A stretch of 48,243 nt of DNA from Planctomicrobium piriforme (GTDB taxonomy: Bacteria; Planctomycetota; Planctomycetia; Planctomycetales; Planctomycetaceae). The stretch lies in the NCBI GenBank assembly GCA_945860955.1, contig CAMATH010000059.1, forward strand, positions 1 through 48,243, written 5' to 3'. The notes beneath the pieces are model-generated. The model did not search any database and was not told the origin of the DNA. It saw only the letters and a list, made by a program, of their open reading frames with translations. Every line of letters begins with the position of its first letter. The stretch's first letter is position 1. Positions 17,601 to 25,619 of the stretch are shown piece after piece. The position numbers and the translations under genes are program-made.

Positions 17601-18887
17601 GTGTCCGCTCGCCCAACACACGTTTCACTTTTGGCCTGCCTGCTGCTGGTGCTGCTGCGGGTTTCGATTGGTTGGCAGTTTCTGTACGAAGGGGTGTGGA
17701 AGCTGAACACCCAAAAGACCGCCAAGCCATGGACCGCCGAGGGGTATCTGGCAAATGCCAAGGGACCGTTTCGCGATTACTTCCGCGGCATGGTCGATGA
17801 CCCCGACGGGCTGAAGAAGCTCGATTACGACGCCACTATCGCCCGGCTGGATCTATGGCGGGCGAATTTCGAGTTGTTCTTCGGCCTCAACGACGACCAG
17901 AAAACCAAGCTGACTTTGCTGCTGGATGGCGCACCGGAGTTTCGTACCCGATTGAACGGTCTTCCCAAGGGAATCGACCTCAAGAAGTTCAAGCCCATCG
18001 GGAAATATAAGCCCGACGTCGAGAAGCCGGGGGTCACCTACGACCAGAAAAACAAGCAGCTTGTGGTGAACTTTCACCTGATTGGTGAAGAACGCGACGC
18101 GCTGGTGGCTTTGGCGGGAGTCGACGCCGCCGAAGGTGCCAAAGATGCGACACCAGACGCCTCTGCCGACGCGGCAGCCTCGAAGGGGCCAAAGCTCTCG
18201 CCAGCCGAACGGACGGCCTGGGTCAAGGCGGTTGACAAGCTCTACGAAGAATGTGGCAAGCTGGCGCTGAAAGAACGCATTCAGGTCTGGCTGAAGGAAG
18301 ACACCGCCCGGCTCGGGCAGGTGGTCGGGAGTCGAACCGAGCGGGTCGGTGAAGTCGATGTCTATCGCCAGATGCTCGACCGGTATAACGAGGAGTGGCA
18401 GGTCGCCAAGACCGATTACCAGTTCGACCACCAAGACAATCGCTACGCGAAACTGATGGCGAAGAAGGCCGAGTTGGTCGGCCCGATTGACGGCGCGATC
18501 AAGGAATTCGAAACCAAGGCGACCGCGCTGCTCGAAGTCCCCCAGCTCAAGAAGGGGTCATTGCCCCTCCCGCCGACTCAGATTCGTCAGGTCGATCTGA
18601 TGACCATGTGGTCGCTGACGGTACTCGGGATCCTGCTCATCGTCGGGCTATTCACCCGGCCGGCCGCTCTGGCCGCCGCAGGGCTGATGGTGATGTTCTA
18701 CCTTCCCATGCCTCCTTGGCCCGGAGTCCCCGAGCCTCCCGGACCCGAACACTCGCTGTTTGTCAACAAGAACATCATCGAAGCGTTCGCCTTGCTGGCG
18801 ATCGCCGCGTTGCCAACCGGTCGCTGGATCGGCCTCGACGCGCTGCTGGCTAGGATTTTTTCGCGTTCCCCGGCGAAAAAGTCGTAG
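17601..18887 (+). CDS. DoxX-like membrane protein with a large internal insertion (428 aa)
   Basis: A GTG start 15 bases after the ApbE stop opens a first helix with the DoxX signature LLRVSIGWQFLYEGVWKL (about 15-35). The remaining DoxX helices appear only at the C-terminus (about 330-415: MWSLTVLGILLIVGLFTRPAALAAAGLMVMFYL...NIIEAFALLAIAALPTGRWIGLD). Between them is a polar, charged segment of about 290 residues with coiled-coil character, which should lie outside the cytoplasm. Ordinary DoxX proteins have about 130-170 residues. Association with ApbE suggests a role in extracytoplasmic redox or flavin chemistry, but that is inference. Confidence 0.82.
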   Translation: MSARPTHVSLLACLLLVLLRVSIGWQFLYEGVWKLNTQKTAKPWTAEGYLANAKGPFRDYFRGMVDDPDGLKKLDYDATIARLDLWRANFELFFGLNDDQKTKLTLLLDGAPEFRTRLNGLPKGIDLKKFKPIGKYKPDVEKPGVTYDQKNKQLVVNFHLIGEERDALVALAGVDAAEGAKDATPDASADAAASKGPKLSPAERTAWVKAVDKLYEECGKLALKERIQVWLKEDTARLGQVVGSRTERVGEVDVYRQMLDRYNEEWQVAKTDYQFDHQDNRYAKLMAKKAELVGPIDGAIKEFETKATALLEVPQLKKGSLPLPPTQIRQVDLMTMWSLTVLGILLIVGLFTRPAALAAAGLMVMFYLPMPPWPGVPEPPGPEHSLFVNKNIIEAFALLAIAALPTGRWIGLDALLARIFSRSPAKKS

Positions 18888-18951
18888 GCTCCATCTGATA
18901 CCGCACTCACTTTCTCCAACCTCCCGCCCGCAACCGACAGAGGGTTGAAAC

Positions 18952-20496
18952 ATGCAACTGACCGCCGAACAACGCGCCATTGGCGCTCAGAATTTCCAGG
19001 ACGCCGTCGACCAGGCGGGAGTCTCCCGACGGGCGTTTTTGCAGGCCGCCGCCGCCGTTCCGGCGCTCGGCGCGTTTTATTTCGGCTACGAGAAACTGAC
19101 CGGAACGCCGCTCAAAGTCGGGTTCATCGGAACGGGAGACGAAGGTTCGGTACTGTTGACGCAGCACCCGCCCGAGTATTTCGACATCGTGGCGATTGCC
19201 GACCTGCGACCGTCAAATCAGAAACGGGCGTTCATTGGCGACAACAATGAACACCGCGTCGGCTTGAACAAAAAGCTCGGGTTGTCCACCGCCAGCAAGA
19301 TCAAGGTGTACGACAATCACGAGCAACTGCTCGCCGACCCGACGATCGAAGCGGTCGTCATCGCCACGCCGCTGAACACGCACAGCAAGATCGCGATCGA
19401 CGCGATGAAGGCGGGCAAGCATGTGCTGTGCGAAAAGCTGATGGCACATAGCATTGCCGAGTGCAAAGAGATGATTCGCGTCTCGCGCGAAACCAACCGC
19501 ATGCTGGCGGTCGGGCATCAGCGGCACTACAGCATTCTGTACGCGAACGCCAACGATCTGGTGTCGCAAGGGTTGCTGGGAGACATCAAGTTCATTCGCG
19601 CGAGCTGGCACCGCAACAACAGCTTTCCGAATTCCGATAGCTGGATGAAGAAGATTCCGGGCGAAGACGCGAAGCTCGCCGACGTGCAGAAGTGGGGCTT
19701 CGAATCGATCGACCAGCTCATCAACTGGCGATTGTTCCGCAAGACGGGGGGCGGCCTGATGGCCGAACTCGGCAGCCACCAGCTCGACGCGTGCAGCATT
19801 TTCCTGTCGCAAGGCCGGTCGGAAGTGCATCCGGTCTCGGTTCAGGGATTTGGCGGCAAGAACTTCTATGGTGTGAAGGGGGTCGGCTCCGAGGACAAGC
19901 AGAAAGATCCTCGCGAGATCGACGATCAGGTGTATGTCACCCTGGAATTCCCGGGGAAGAATTACGAGGAAGATCACAACGACATCGCGATCGTGACCTA
20001 CTCGTCGATCAACACCAACCGCATGGAGCCGTACGGCGAGACCATTTACGGCAGCCGGGGAACCCTGGTGACCGAGCTGGAGCAGAAGGTGATGCTCTAC
20101 AAGGAAGAAGGGGGCGACTCGGGAGCGGGGGGACCGGGCCAGCGGTTGCGGGTCGTGCAGCGGGAATCGGGCGGGGGGGCGGTCGTTTCGACCAGCCCCA
20201 GCCTGGCCCCGGCCGCCGCGGCGGCAACCGGACCGGCGAACGAAGAAAAGGTGAGCCGGGGGTACACGGAAGAAATGGAACACTTCGCCTGGTGCATTCG
20301 CAACAACATTCCGCTGGGAACACCGCGTGAACAGCGCGGATTGCGTTGCCCAGGGGAACGGGCGATGGCGGACGCCATCATGGCGATCACCTCGAACCTG
20401 GCGATGAAGCACAAAAAGCGGATTGTGTTCAAGCACGAGTGGTTCGACCCAAACAACCCGGCGGTCCCCGAAACCGATCCCGAAGTGGTCGGCTAA
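18952..20496 (+). CDS. Tat-exported Gfo/Idh/MocA-family oxidoreductase (514 aa)
   Basis: [16 protein letters not shown] at about 25-40 is a Tat-type signal, so the protein is probably exported already folded with its cofactor. The nucleotide-binding start is [15 protein letters not shown]. The second half is the alpha/beta domain typical of Gfo/Idh/MocA enzymes, which act on sugars or sugar derivatives with NAD(P). The usual EKP motif reads CEKLMAHS here, keeping the catalytic Lys but replacing Pro by Leu. Further conserved stretches are GHQRHY and [15 protein letters not shown] Gly/Ser/Ala-rich insert (about 385-425) lies before the C-terminal [14 protein letters not shown] segment. Planctomycetes carry many such exported paralogues; the substrate is unknown. 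Confidence 0.88.
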   Translation: MQLTAEQRAIGAQNFQDAVDQAGVSRRAFLQAAAAVPALGAFYFGYEKLTGTPLKVGFIGTGDEGSVLLTQHPPEYFDIVAIADLRPSNQKRAFIGDNNEHRVGLNKKLGLSTASKIKVYDNHEQLLADPTIEAVVIATPLNTHSKIAIDAMKAGKHVLCEKLMAHSIAECKEMIRVSRETNRMLAVGHQRHYSILYANANDLVSQGLLGDIKFIRASWHRNNSFPNSDSWMKKIPGEDAKLADVQKWGFESIDQLINWRLFRKTGGGLMAELGSHQLDACSIFLSQGRSEVHPVSVQGFGGKNFYGVKGVGSEDKQKDPREIDDQVYVTLEFPGKNYEEDHNDIAIVTYSSINTNRMEPYGETIYGSRGTLVTELEQKVMLYKEEGGDSGAGGPGQRLRVVQRESGGGAVVSTSPSLAPAAAAATGPANEEKVSRGYTEEMEHFAWCIRNNIPLGTPREQRGLRCPGERAMADAIMAITSNLAMKHKKRIVFKHEWFDPNNPAVPETDPEVVG

Positions 20497-20533
20497 GTCG
20501 GCGGTCCGCGACTTTGCTTCGTTGGGGAATCCC

Positions 20534-20641
20534 ATGGCCCGCTGGCCCGATGACACCCGCTCGACGGCGACCACCGCCGTCCTGATCTTCATGATTCTGC
20601 CCGCGCTCTGCTGGCTGGCCTGGAGGTACGTGCGCGGGTGA
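20534..20641 (+). CDS. Single-helix membrane micropeptide (35 aa)
   Basis: From the ATG at 20534 the product is a short polar start, one membrane helix (TTAVLIFMILPALCWLAW) and RYVRG at the end. It follows the oxidoreductase by 37 bases on the same strand. Codon choice is G/C-ending. Such tiny membrane peptides are often missed; the function is unknown. Confidence 0.45.
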   Translation: MARWPDDTRSTATTAVLIFMILPALCWLAWRYVRG

Positions 20642-20734
20642 GGATCCGTCCGGGGTCAATTCCTTCGTTTGTTAGTGTTCATCGCGACGCGGCTCCTGAG
20701 AAATTCCGAGCGGGAGATCCGTTGCGGTGTTCAC

Positions 20735-21421
20735 TCAGGTGGCGGCCTGCTGGTTCGCAGGGTGCGCGGCCTTTGCCATGGCGCCAAACACGAATCTGCC
20801 AATCTGATCGCGTCGGGCGGCGTAGGTTGACTCTTCCTCCGCAGTATCATCCGCCACTTTCGGATCGACAAACTTCGCGGGGATCCGAATCGCCGCCCCC
20901 GAGACATTCGGACAGCCGGCATCCGCCTCGTCGCAGACCATGACGGCGGCAAACTCCGCGTGCGGATTCGGTGGAGTCCCGTAGTGCTTGGAAAAGTCGA
21001 GCATCTGCCCTTTTGATTCTCCCGCGTCGGCTCCCCAGCGGATTCGATAAATCGGATTCTCGATCCCGTCCGCTCCTCGATGTGCCAGTTCGCCGGTCGG
21101 TTCGATTTCGATTCCCAGTGCGCAGAGCGTCGCGATCGTTCGCCGATTGAGCGCGCTCGGCGCGGTTCCGCCGCTGTAACAATGCACCCCGGGTAACTGG
21201 TACCACACGGCGGCGACGTTCCCCAAGACCGCTCCCAGCACACTGCGTCGCGAATTCCCCGTGCAGACAAAAATCACCGGAGCCGGCAGTCGGTTTGCGA
21301 CCCGCGACCGAATCCAGTCAGCCAAAGCAGTTCCCGCGGATTCATATTCCCCGCCTTCCAATGGCCCCAATGTGGAAATCCGTTCGGCGGCGCGAGCGAC
21401 TGCGGGCAAGAGCAGCGACAT
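20735..21421 (-). CDS. Low-molecular-weight phosphatase/arsenate-reductase-like protein with atypical P-loop (228 aa)
   Basis: The ATG at 21421 is chosen because GAGG lies 6 bases upstream and the family-like part begins after it; a longer frame from 21520 adds a sequence without features. The P-loop is VCTGNSRRS (Cys53, Arg59, a CX5RS motif), as in low-MW tyrosine phosphatases and thioredoxin-linked arsenate reductases, whose usual form is VCxxNxCRS. Here the second Cys of the loop is replaced by Arg. A possible acid loop is CDEADAGCP, and FVDP lies further on. It is longer than typical ArsC (about 135 aa), with an N-terminal helical segment of about 45 residues. Activity cannot be told from sequence. 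Confidence 0.7.
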   Translation of the reverse strand: MSLLLPAVARAAERISTLGPLEGGEYESAGTALADWIRSRVANRLPAPVIFVCTGNSRRSVLGAVLGNVAAVWYQLPGVHCYSGGTAPSALNRRTIATLCALGIEIEPTGELAHRGADGIENPIYRIRWGADAGESKGQMLDFSKHYGTPPNPHAEFAAVMVCDEADAGCPNVSGAAIRIPAKFVDPKVADDTAEEESTYAARRDQIGRFVFGAMAKAAHPANQQAAT

Positions 21422-21678
21422 ATTCAACCTCACTGAGGAATGGCTTCCCGGTCTGACGCGGCAAAAAAACCGCGCCGGCGGAATCCGCACGAACATAACG
21501 ATTTCCGCGGATTCCCCCAAGGACTACGGTTGTCCGCCTGCCAATTCCGCCCGATCGGACTCAGATCTTACTCCTTTCTGACCGTGCCAAATCACACGAC
21601 AGTCGACTATACTTACCGAAATTCGACCGGTGCGTCGCCGATCGATCGTGTTGATTCCGTCCGCGAAAAATCCATCAC

Positions 21679-23025
21679 ATGCGCTGGGAGCAGAAGGTCG
21701 AATTCGCGGCGCTCAGCGATATTGGCTTTCGTCGGCGAAATAGCCAGGATTCCTACGCCGTCCAGATCGCGCCCGATGCGGAGGCATGGGAATCGCGCGG
21801 GCATCTGTTCCTGGTGGCGGATGGCATGGGAGGGCACGCCGTCGGCGAGCTTGCAAGCAAAATCGCCGCCGACACCATTCCGCATACCTATTCCAAACTC
21901 CTGGAAAAATCTCCCAGTGAGGCGCTGTGCGCCGCGGTGATCGCGGGCAACGCGGCGATCAATGAACGGGGTGAACTGAATCGCGATTTCACCCGCATGG
22001 GAACCACCTGCACAACGCTGGTGCTGTTCAACGAAGGGGCGGTTGTCGCCCATGTGGGAGACAGCCGTTGCTACCGGATTCGCGGCGGAAAGATCGACCA
22101 ACTGACGTTTGATCACAGCCTGCAATGGGAGTTGCTCAAACAGGGAACGATGTCGCCGGAAGAGATCTTTCGGAACGAACCCCGCAACGTGATCACCCGC
22201 AGTCTGGGCCCGGGGCCGCAAGTCGAGGTCGACGTTGAAGGTCCGTTTGATGTCGAAGCCCAAGATGTTTATCTGCTGTGCAGTGACGGCCTGACGGGCC
22301 AGGTGTCTGACCCCGAAATCGGAGCGATCGCCGGCTCGCTGGCACCAGCCGACGCCTGTCGGATGCTCGTGAATCTCGCCAATCTGCGTGGCGGTCCCGA
22401 TAACATCACCGTCGTTGTGGCGCGGGTCGGTCCCTTGCCAGAACATGCGCTGGAGTGGAGTTCCGACGAGATCCCCGCGATCCCCCGCCGTTCGCTGGAG
22501 GGCTGGCGCTGGATTCTCGCCTGGGTCGCCGTCGTGTCAGCGTTTCTGGTCGGGTTGGTCCTGGTCCCCACGTCATTGAGTATCGTCGGCCACCTCCTGA
22601 TGGCGGCGGCCAATCTGGCGTGTGGCGGTCTGATTCTGTTCCGGTTGCGTCAACGACGCACTGAGCAGACGCGGTCGCTGGTTCCCGAAATGGCACCGGG
22701 AAAACCGTACCGAACCGCGAGCGCCGAACTGACCCCACAATTCCTGGGGGAGATCGCCTCCCTGGAAAGCGCGCTGCAACGGACAGCACAGGACGACGGC
22801 TGGGCCATCGACTGGACGCAATACGACACCACGTTTCAGCAGGCGAAGACGCACTTGGCGGCCAAGCGCCACAGTGAGGCGTTGCGAATGCTGTCCAAAG
22901 GACTGCAATTGCTGATGGAAGGCATTCAGCAGATCCGCAAACAGCGTGATCAGGCACTGCGCTGGGGCGTGCGTCCGTCCCAACCGGGGAGCGACCCTGG
23001 CTCGGCCCGGCCAGGTGGATCGTGA
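21679..23025 (+). CDS. PP2C-family serine/threonine phosphatase with membrane helices (448 aa)
   Basis: The N-terminal 250 residues carry the PP2C metal-site motifs: RRRNSQDSY (about 18-26), LVADGMGGH (45-53, metal-binding Asp48), GDSRCYRIRGG, CSDGLTG and GGPDNITVVVARV. Two membrane helices follow (about 275-320: WILAWVAVVSAFLVGLVLV and LLMAAANLACGGLILF), then a helical cytoplasmic C-terminus (about 365-435). Bacterial PP2C enzymes of this type reverse Hanks-type kinase phosphorylation or act in stress signalling. No kinase gene is in the window. The next gene (23115) is close and could be co-transcribed. Confidence 0.88.
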   Translation: MRWEQKVEFAALSDIGFRRRNSQDSYAVQIAPDAEAWESRGHLFLVADGMGGHAVGELASKIAADTIPHTYSKLLEKSPSEALCAAVIAGNAAINERGELNRDFTRMGTTCTTLVLFNEGAVVAHVGDSRCYRIRGGKIDQLTFDHSLQWELLKQGTMSPEEIFRNEPRNVITRSLGPGPQVEVDVEGPFDVEAQDVYLLCSDGLTGQVSDPEIGAIAGSLAPADACRMLVNLANLRGGPDNITVVVARVGPLPEHALEWSSDEIPAIPRRSLEGWRWILAWVAVVSAFLVGLVLVPTSLSIVGHLLMAAANLACGGLILFRLRQRRTEQTRSLVPEMAPGKPYRTASAELTPQFLGEIASLESALQRTAQDDGWAIDWTQYDTTFQQAKTHLAAKRHSEALRMLSKGLQLLMEGIQQIRKQRDQALRWGVRPSQPGSDPGSARPGGS

Positions 23026-23114
23026 CTGTCTCCACAACGGCCAATACCCCGCGCTCTTGAATCGCGCGGATCCCCAATTCTCCAGTACCGTTCAAGCTTC
23101 ATCCCACCCCAATC

Positions 23115-23570
23115 ATGTCGGCCCGTTACTCGAAACACGGCATCTCGTTCATCTACCCTCCGCGCTGGGAACTCGCCGAGCATGCCGAACCCGGGCAGGT
23201 GACGATCACCATCAGCAGCCCCGGAACATCGTTCCTCACGCTGTGCCTGTTCACCGATCGACCCGAGCCCACAGAAGTCGCCGAAGCGGCCCTGGACGCG
23301 TTTCGTGAAGAGTACCCGGAACTGGACGTTTATCGCGCGCAGGCGCGCGTTGGCAAACGGTCGGCGGTCGCCTGGGATGTCGAGTTCTTTTGTCTCGAGA
23401 TGACCAACTCGGCCCGTGTGAGAGCGTTCAAGTCTCCGCGCTTCACGGGCCTGTTGCTCTGGCAGGGAACGGACGCCGAGTTTGAACAGACCGACCCGAT
23501 GTTCGAAAAAATCGCCCGTAGCGTGCGATGCGTGGAGATCGATGACGCGGGTGATGAACCGGAAGAGTGA
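23115..23570 (+). CDS. Conserved-looking small soluble protein (151 aa), possibly DcrB/PsbP-like
   Basis: The sequence shows alternating beta-strand and helix character (YSKHGISFIYPPRWELAEHAEPGQVTITISSPG...FLTLCLFTDR). It ends with a short helix and an acidic tail (DDAGDEPEE). The start resembles DcrB/PsbP-fold proteins, which often begin with xxHGISFxYPxxW, but this is weak. It has no signal peptide. It lies 89 bases after the PP2C gene on the same strand. Confidence 0.6.
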   Translation: MSARYSKHGISFIYPPRWELAEHAEPGQVTITISSPGTSFLTLCLFTDRPEPTEVAEAALDAFREEYPELDVYRAQARVGKRSAVAWDVEFFCLEMTNSARVRAFKSPRFTGLLLWQGTDAEFEQTDPMFEKIARSVRCVEIDDAGDEPEE

Positions 23571-23627
23571 GTTTTCCGACCACTATCGGTGTCGGTGTTT
23601 CGAATGTCGCGGGGTGGTATGGATTGA

Positions 23628-25619
23628 TCACGAACCGACGGAAGCGTCCGCCGCGAAGACGCGGGCACCGGGGATCGCCATGATCTTGCGTGCCAGTGGG
23701 CGGAAACCGCCGTGCGGAGCAATGATCAGCACCCGGCCGGGAAGATTGACTTTGTTGATCAACCGCGTCGTCAGCGCCTGATCGAGATCAGAGTTCGATC
23801 GGCGAAAGAAACCGGTCGGGCTGGTATGCCCGACCAGCACAAACAACCTCTGGTTCTTGAAGTGAGTCAATCGCTTTTGGACCAGCCAGGCCGAATGCGA
23901 TTCCGACTCGCTCCGCAGCGATTGTTGCAGTGACTCCAGTTCGCATTCACTCAGTCCATGCGGAATGAAGGTGTCGGCGGGGGTGACGCTGCCCCGTTCT
24001 CGTCCAGCGGCCGCCTTCGCGGTTTCAAATCGACTGAGCCGTTCGCGAATCTCGCGGACACGGTCTCCCTGTCCCCGTTTCTGAAAATGGGCCGCCAGAA
24101 GTTCACAGGCGGTCGGAATCAGTTCGTTATCCTCCTCGTCGAGAATCCGCCGCAGGAAGATCTCTCCGTCGACGTCGCCGTTGGCGAGGAGATGTGACCC
24201 GAGTGTGGCATTACCCCCGGCGTGAGTCGGACGGACCGCAAGAAACTGCCTCAGGAGGGGAACCGCCTCATTCGCCCCTTGCAGTTCCCACACCGTGCGA
24301 ATATGCCGCCAGAGTTTTTCCGCGTCGATTTCCGCAGAAGGTGGCGGCACGGAGACCTCGACGCGGGATTCCGGCTCTGCCTCTCGCGCGGCGGCGTTCC
24401 AATCCGCCGTCGCTTCCAGCCGCTTTTCGAGGCGTCGCGCCTCATGATACGCCCCCTGCCAGCTCAGCTCGTTGGCCTGTTGCCATTCGCGATTCACGTC
24501 GTCGGTGATTTTCCGAAACGCGTTCCCCAGCAAGGTCCGATCGGCTGATTGCGCCGGAAGTCCCGGAAATCCCCGTTCCGTGAATCGCGTCACCGAGATC
24601 CCCAGTGATTTGAGTCGATCAGCGAGACTCGGATGGGTATCCACATTTCCGGTGAGCCCCTGGGCGGCCAGGTCCAGCCAGCGATTCGCGTCGGTGACAG
24701 TCGGAGGGGTTAGAAAGAATCTCTCCAGGAAGTCGACATAATCGTCCGCAACCCGGGGTTCCGTTTTCGCTCGCTGACGGATTTCTTCCCAGAACCTGTC
24801 CTTCATTCGGTTGGAGAAGCACTCAATCCGAAACAGCGCGGCCACCGTCGTTTCAACACCCGCCCACTCCGCCGCCTTGCGGTCGGCTTCGTATTCATTC
24901 GATCGCGACAGCACAAACGCATACGCGTTGAAACGTGGCCAGAACCAGTCGACAAACCACAAGATCGTCCGTCGCATTCCACTCACAAGGGACGACGACG
25001 ACGGATTGTGCAACTCGGCGAAGACCCGCGACCAGGTCTGCCTCAAGCGGTAGATCCAGGTGCCGAACCGGTCGTGCCCCGCGACGGAGTGTGCGAATTC
25101 ATGAGCCAAGACCGAAGAGAACTGCTCAGGGGAGAGAACCCGCATCAGTGGCAGCCCCAACGTGAGATAGCTGCGATTCCATCCGAACACCCCCAGCCGG
25201 GGGATCACCTGCACGCTGGCGTTCAAATCCGGGTCGATGCGCACATGATCGAACGGTTTCGCCCCGAGTTGGACTCGCAGCGAATCGAGGAGGTCGAACA
25301 GTGCGGGGACTTCGCCGCGCGTCAGTTCCCGGGATTTCTCCGACTCGATGGGAACCCAGAGGAAAGCCGCCAACTGCGCGAATGCGAACGGCAGCAATAC
25401 GGAGACCATCGCCAGTAGAAAAATACTCGGTTCCTTGCCACCCAGAAACGCTCCCAGAATCAGCCCGGCGGCGATCAACAACACCACCATCAACAACGCG
25501 ACAAACCCCGCGTAGCCCACGACTACCAGGATGGCAATGCGAAATCTCAGCGCAAGGGGCCGGGTTCCGTAGCGTGCCTGGACACGGTTGACGAGATTGT
25601 CGAATTGTTCGCTGGTCAT
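23628..25619 (-). CDS. M48-family membrane zinc metallopeptidase with long C-terminal region (663 aa)
   Basis: I start the protein at the ATG at 25619, which overlaps the stop of the upstream TPR gene by 4 bases (ATGA), rather than at 25736 inside that gene. Two membrane helices (about 28-58 and 66-90) are followed by the zinc motif HEFAH (173-177), with the third ligand in SNEYEADRKAAEW. This is the Ste24/HtpX arrangement. The remaining 350 or so residues are helical and include a TPR-like stretch. M48 enzymes degrade or process membrane proteins. The overlapping gene start suggests translational coupling with the zinc-ribbon TPR protein, so the two probably work together. Confidence 0.88.
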   Translation of the reverse strand: MTSEQFDNLVNRVQARYGTRPLALRFRIAILVVVGYAGFVALLMVVLLIAAGLILGAFLGGKEPSIFLLAMVSVLLPFAFAQLAAFLWVPIESEKSRELTRGEVPALFDLLDSLRVQLGAKPFDHVRIDPDLNASVQVIPRLGVFGWNRSYLTLGLPLMRVLSPEQFSSVLAHEFAHSVAGHDRFGTWIYRLRQTWSRVFAELHNPSSSSLVSGMRRTILWFVDWFWPRFNAYAFVLSRSNEYEADRKAAEWAGVETTVAALFRIECFSNRMKDRFWEEIRQRAKTEPRVADDYVDFLERFFLTPPTVTDANRWLDLAAQGLTGNVDTHPSLADRLKSLGISVTRFTERGFPGLPAQSADRTLLGNAFRKITDDVNREWQQANELSWQGAYHEARRLEKRLEATADWNAAAREAEPESRVEVSVPPPSAEIDAEKLWRHIRTVWELQGANEAVPLLRQFLAVRPTHAGGNATLGSHLLANGDVDGEIFLRRILDEEDNELIPTACELLAAHFQKRGQGDRVREIRERLSRFETAKAAAGRERGSVTPADTFIPHGLSECELESLQQSLRSESESHSAWLVQKRLTHFKNQRLFVLVGHTSPTGFFRRSNSDLDQALTTRLINKVNLPGRVLIIAPHGGFRPLARKIMAIPGARVFAADASVGS

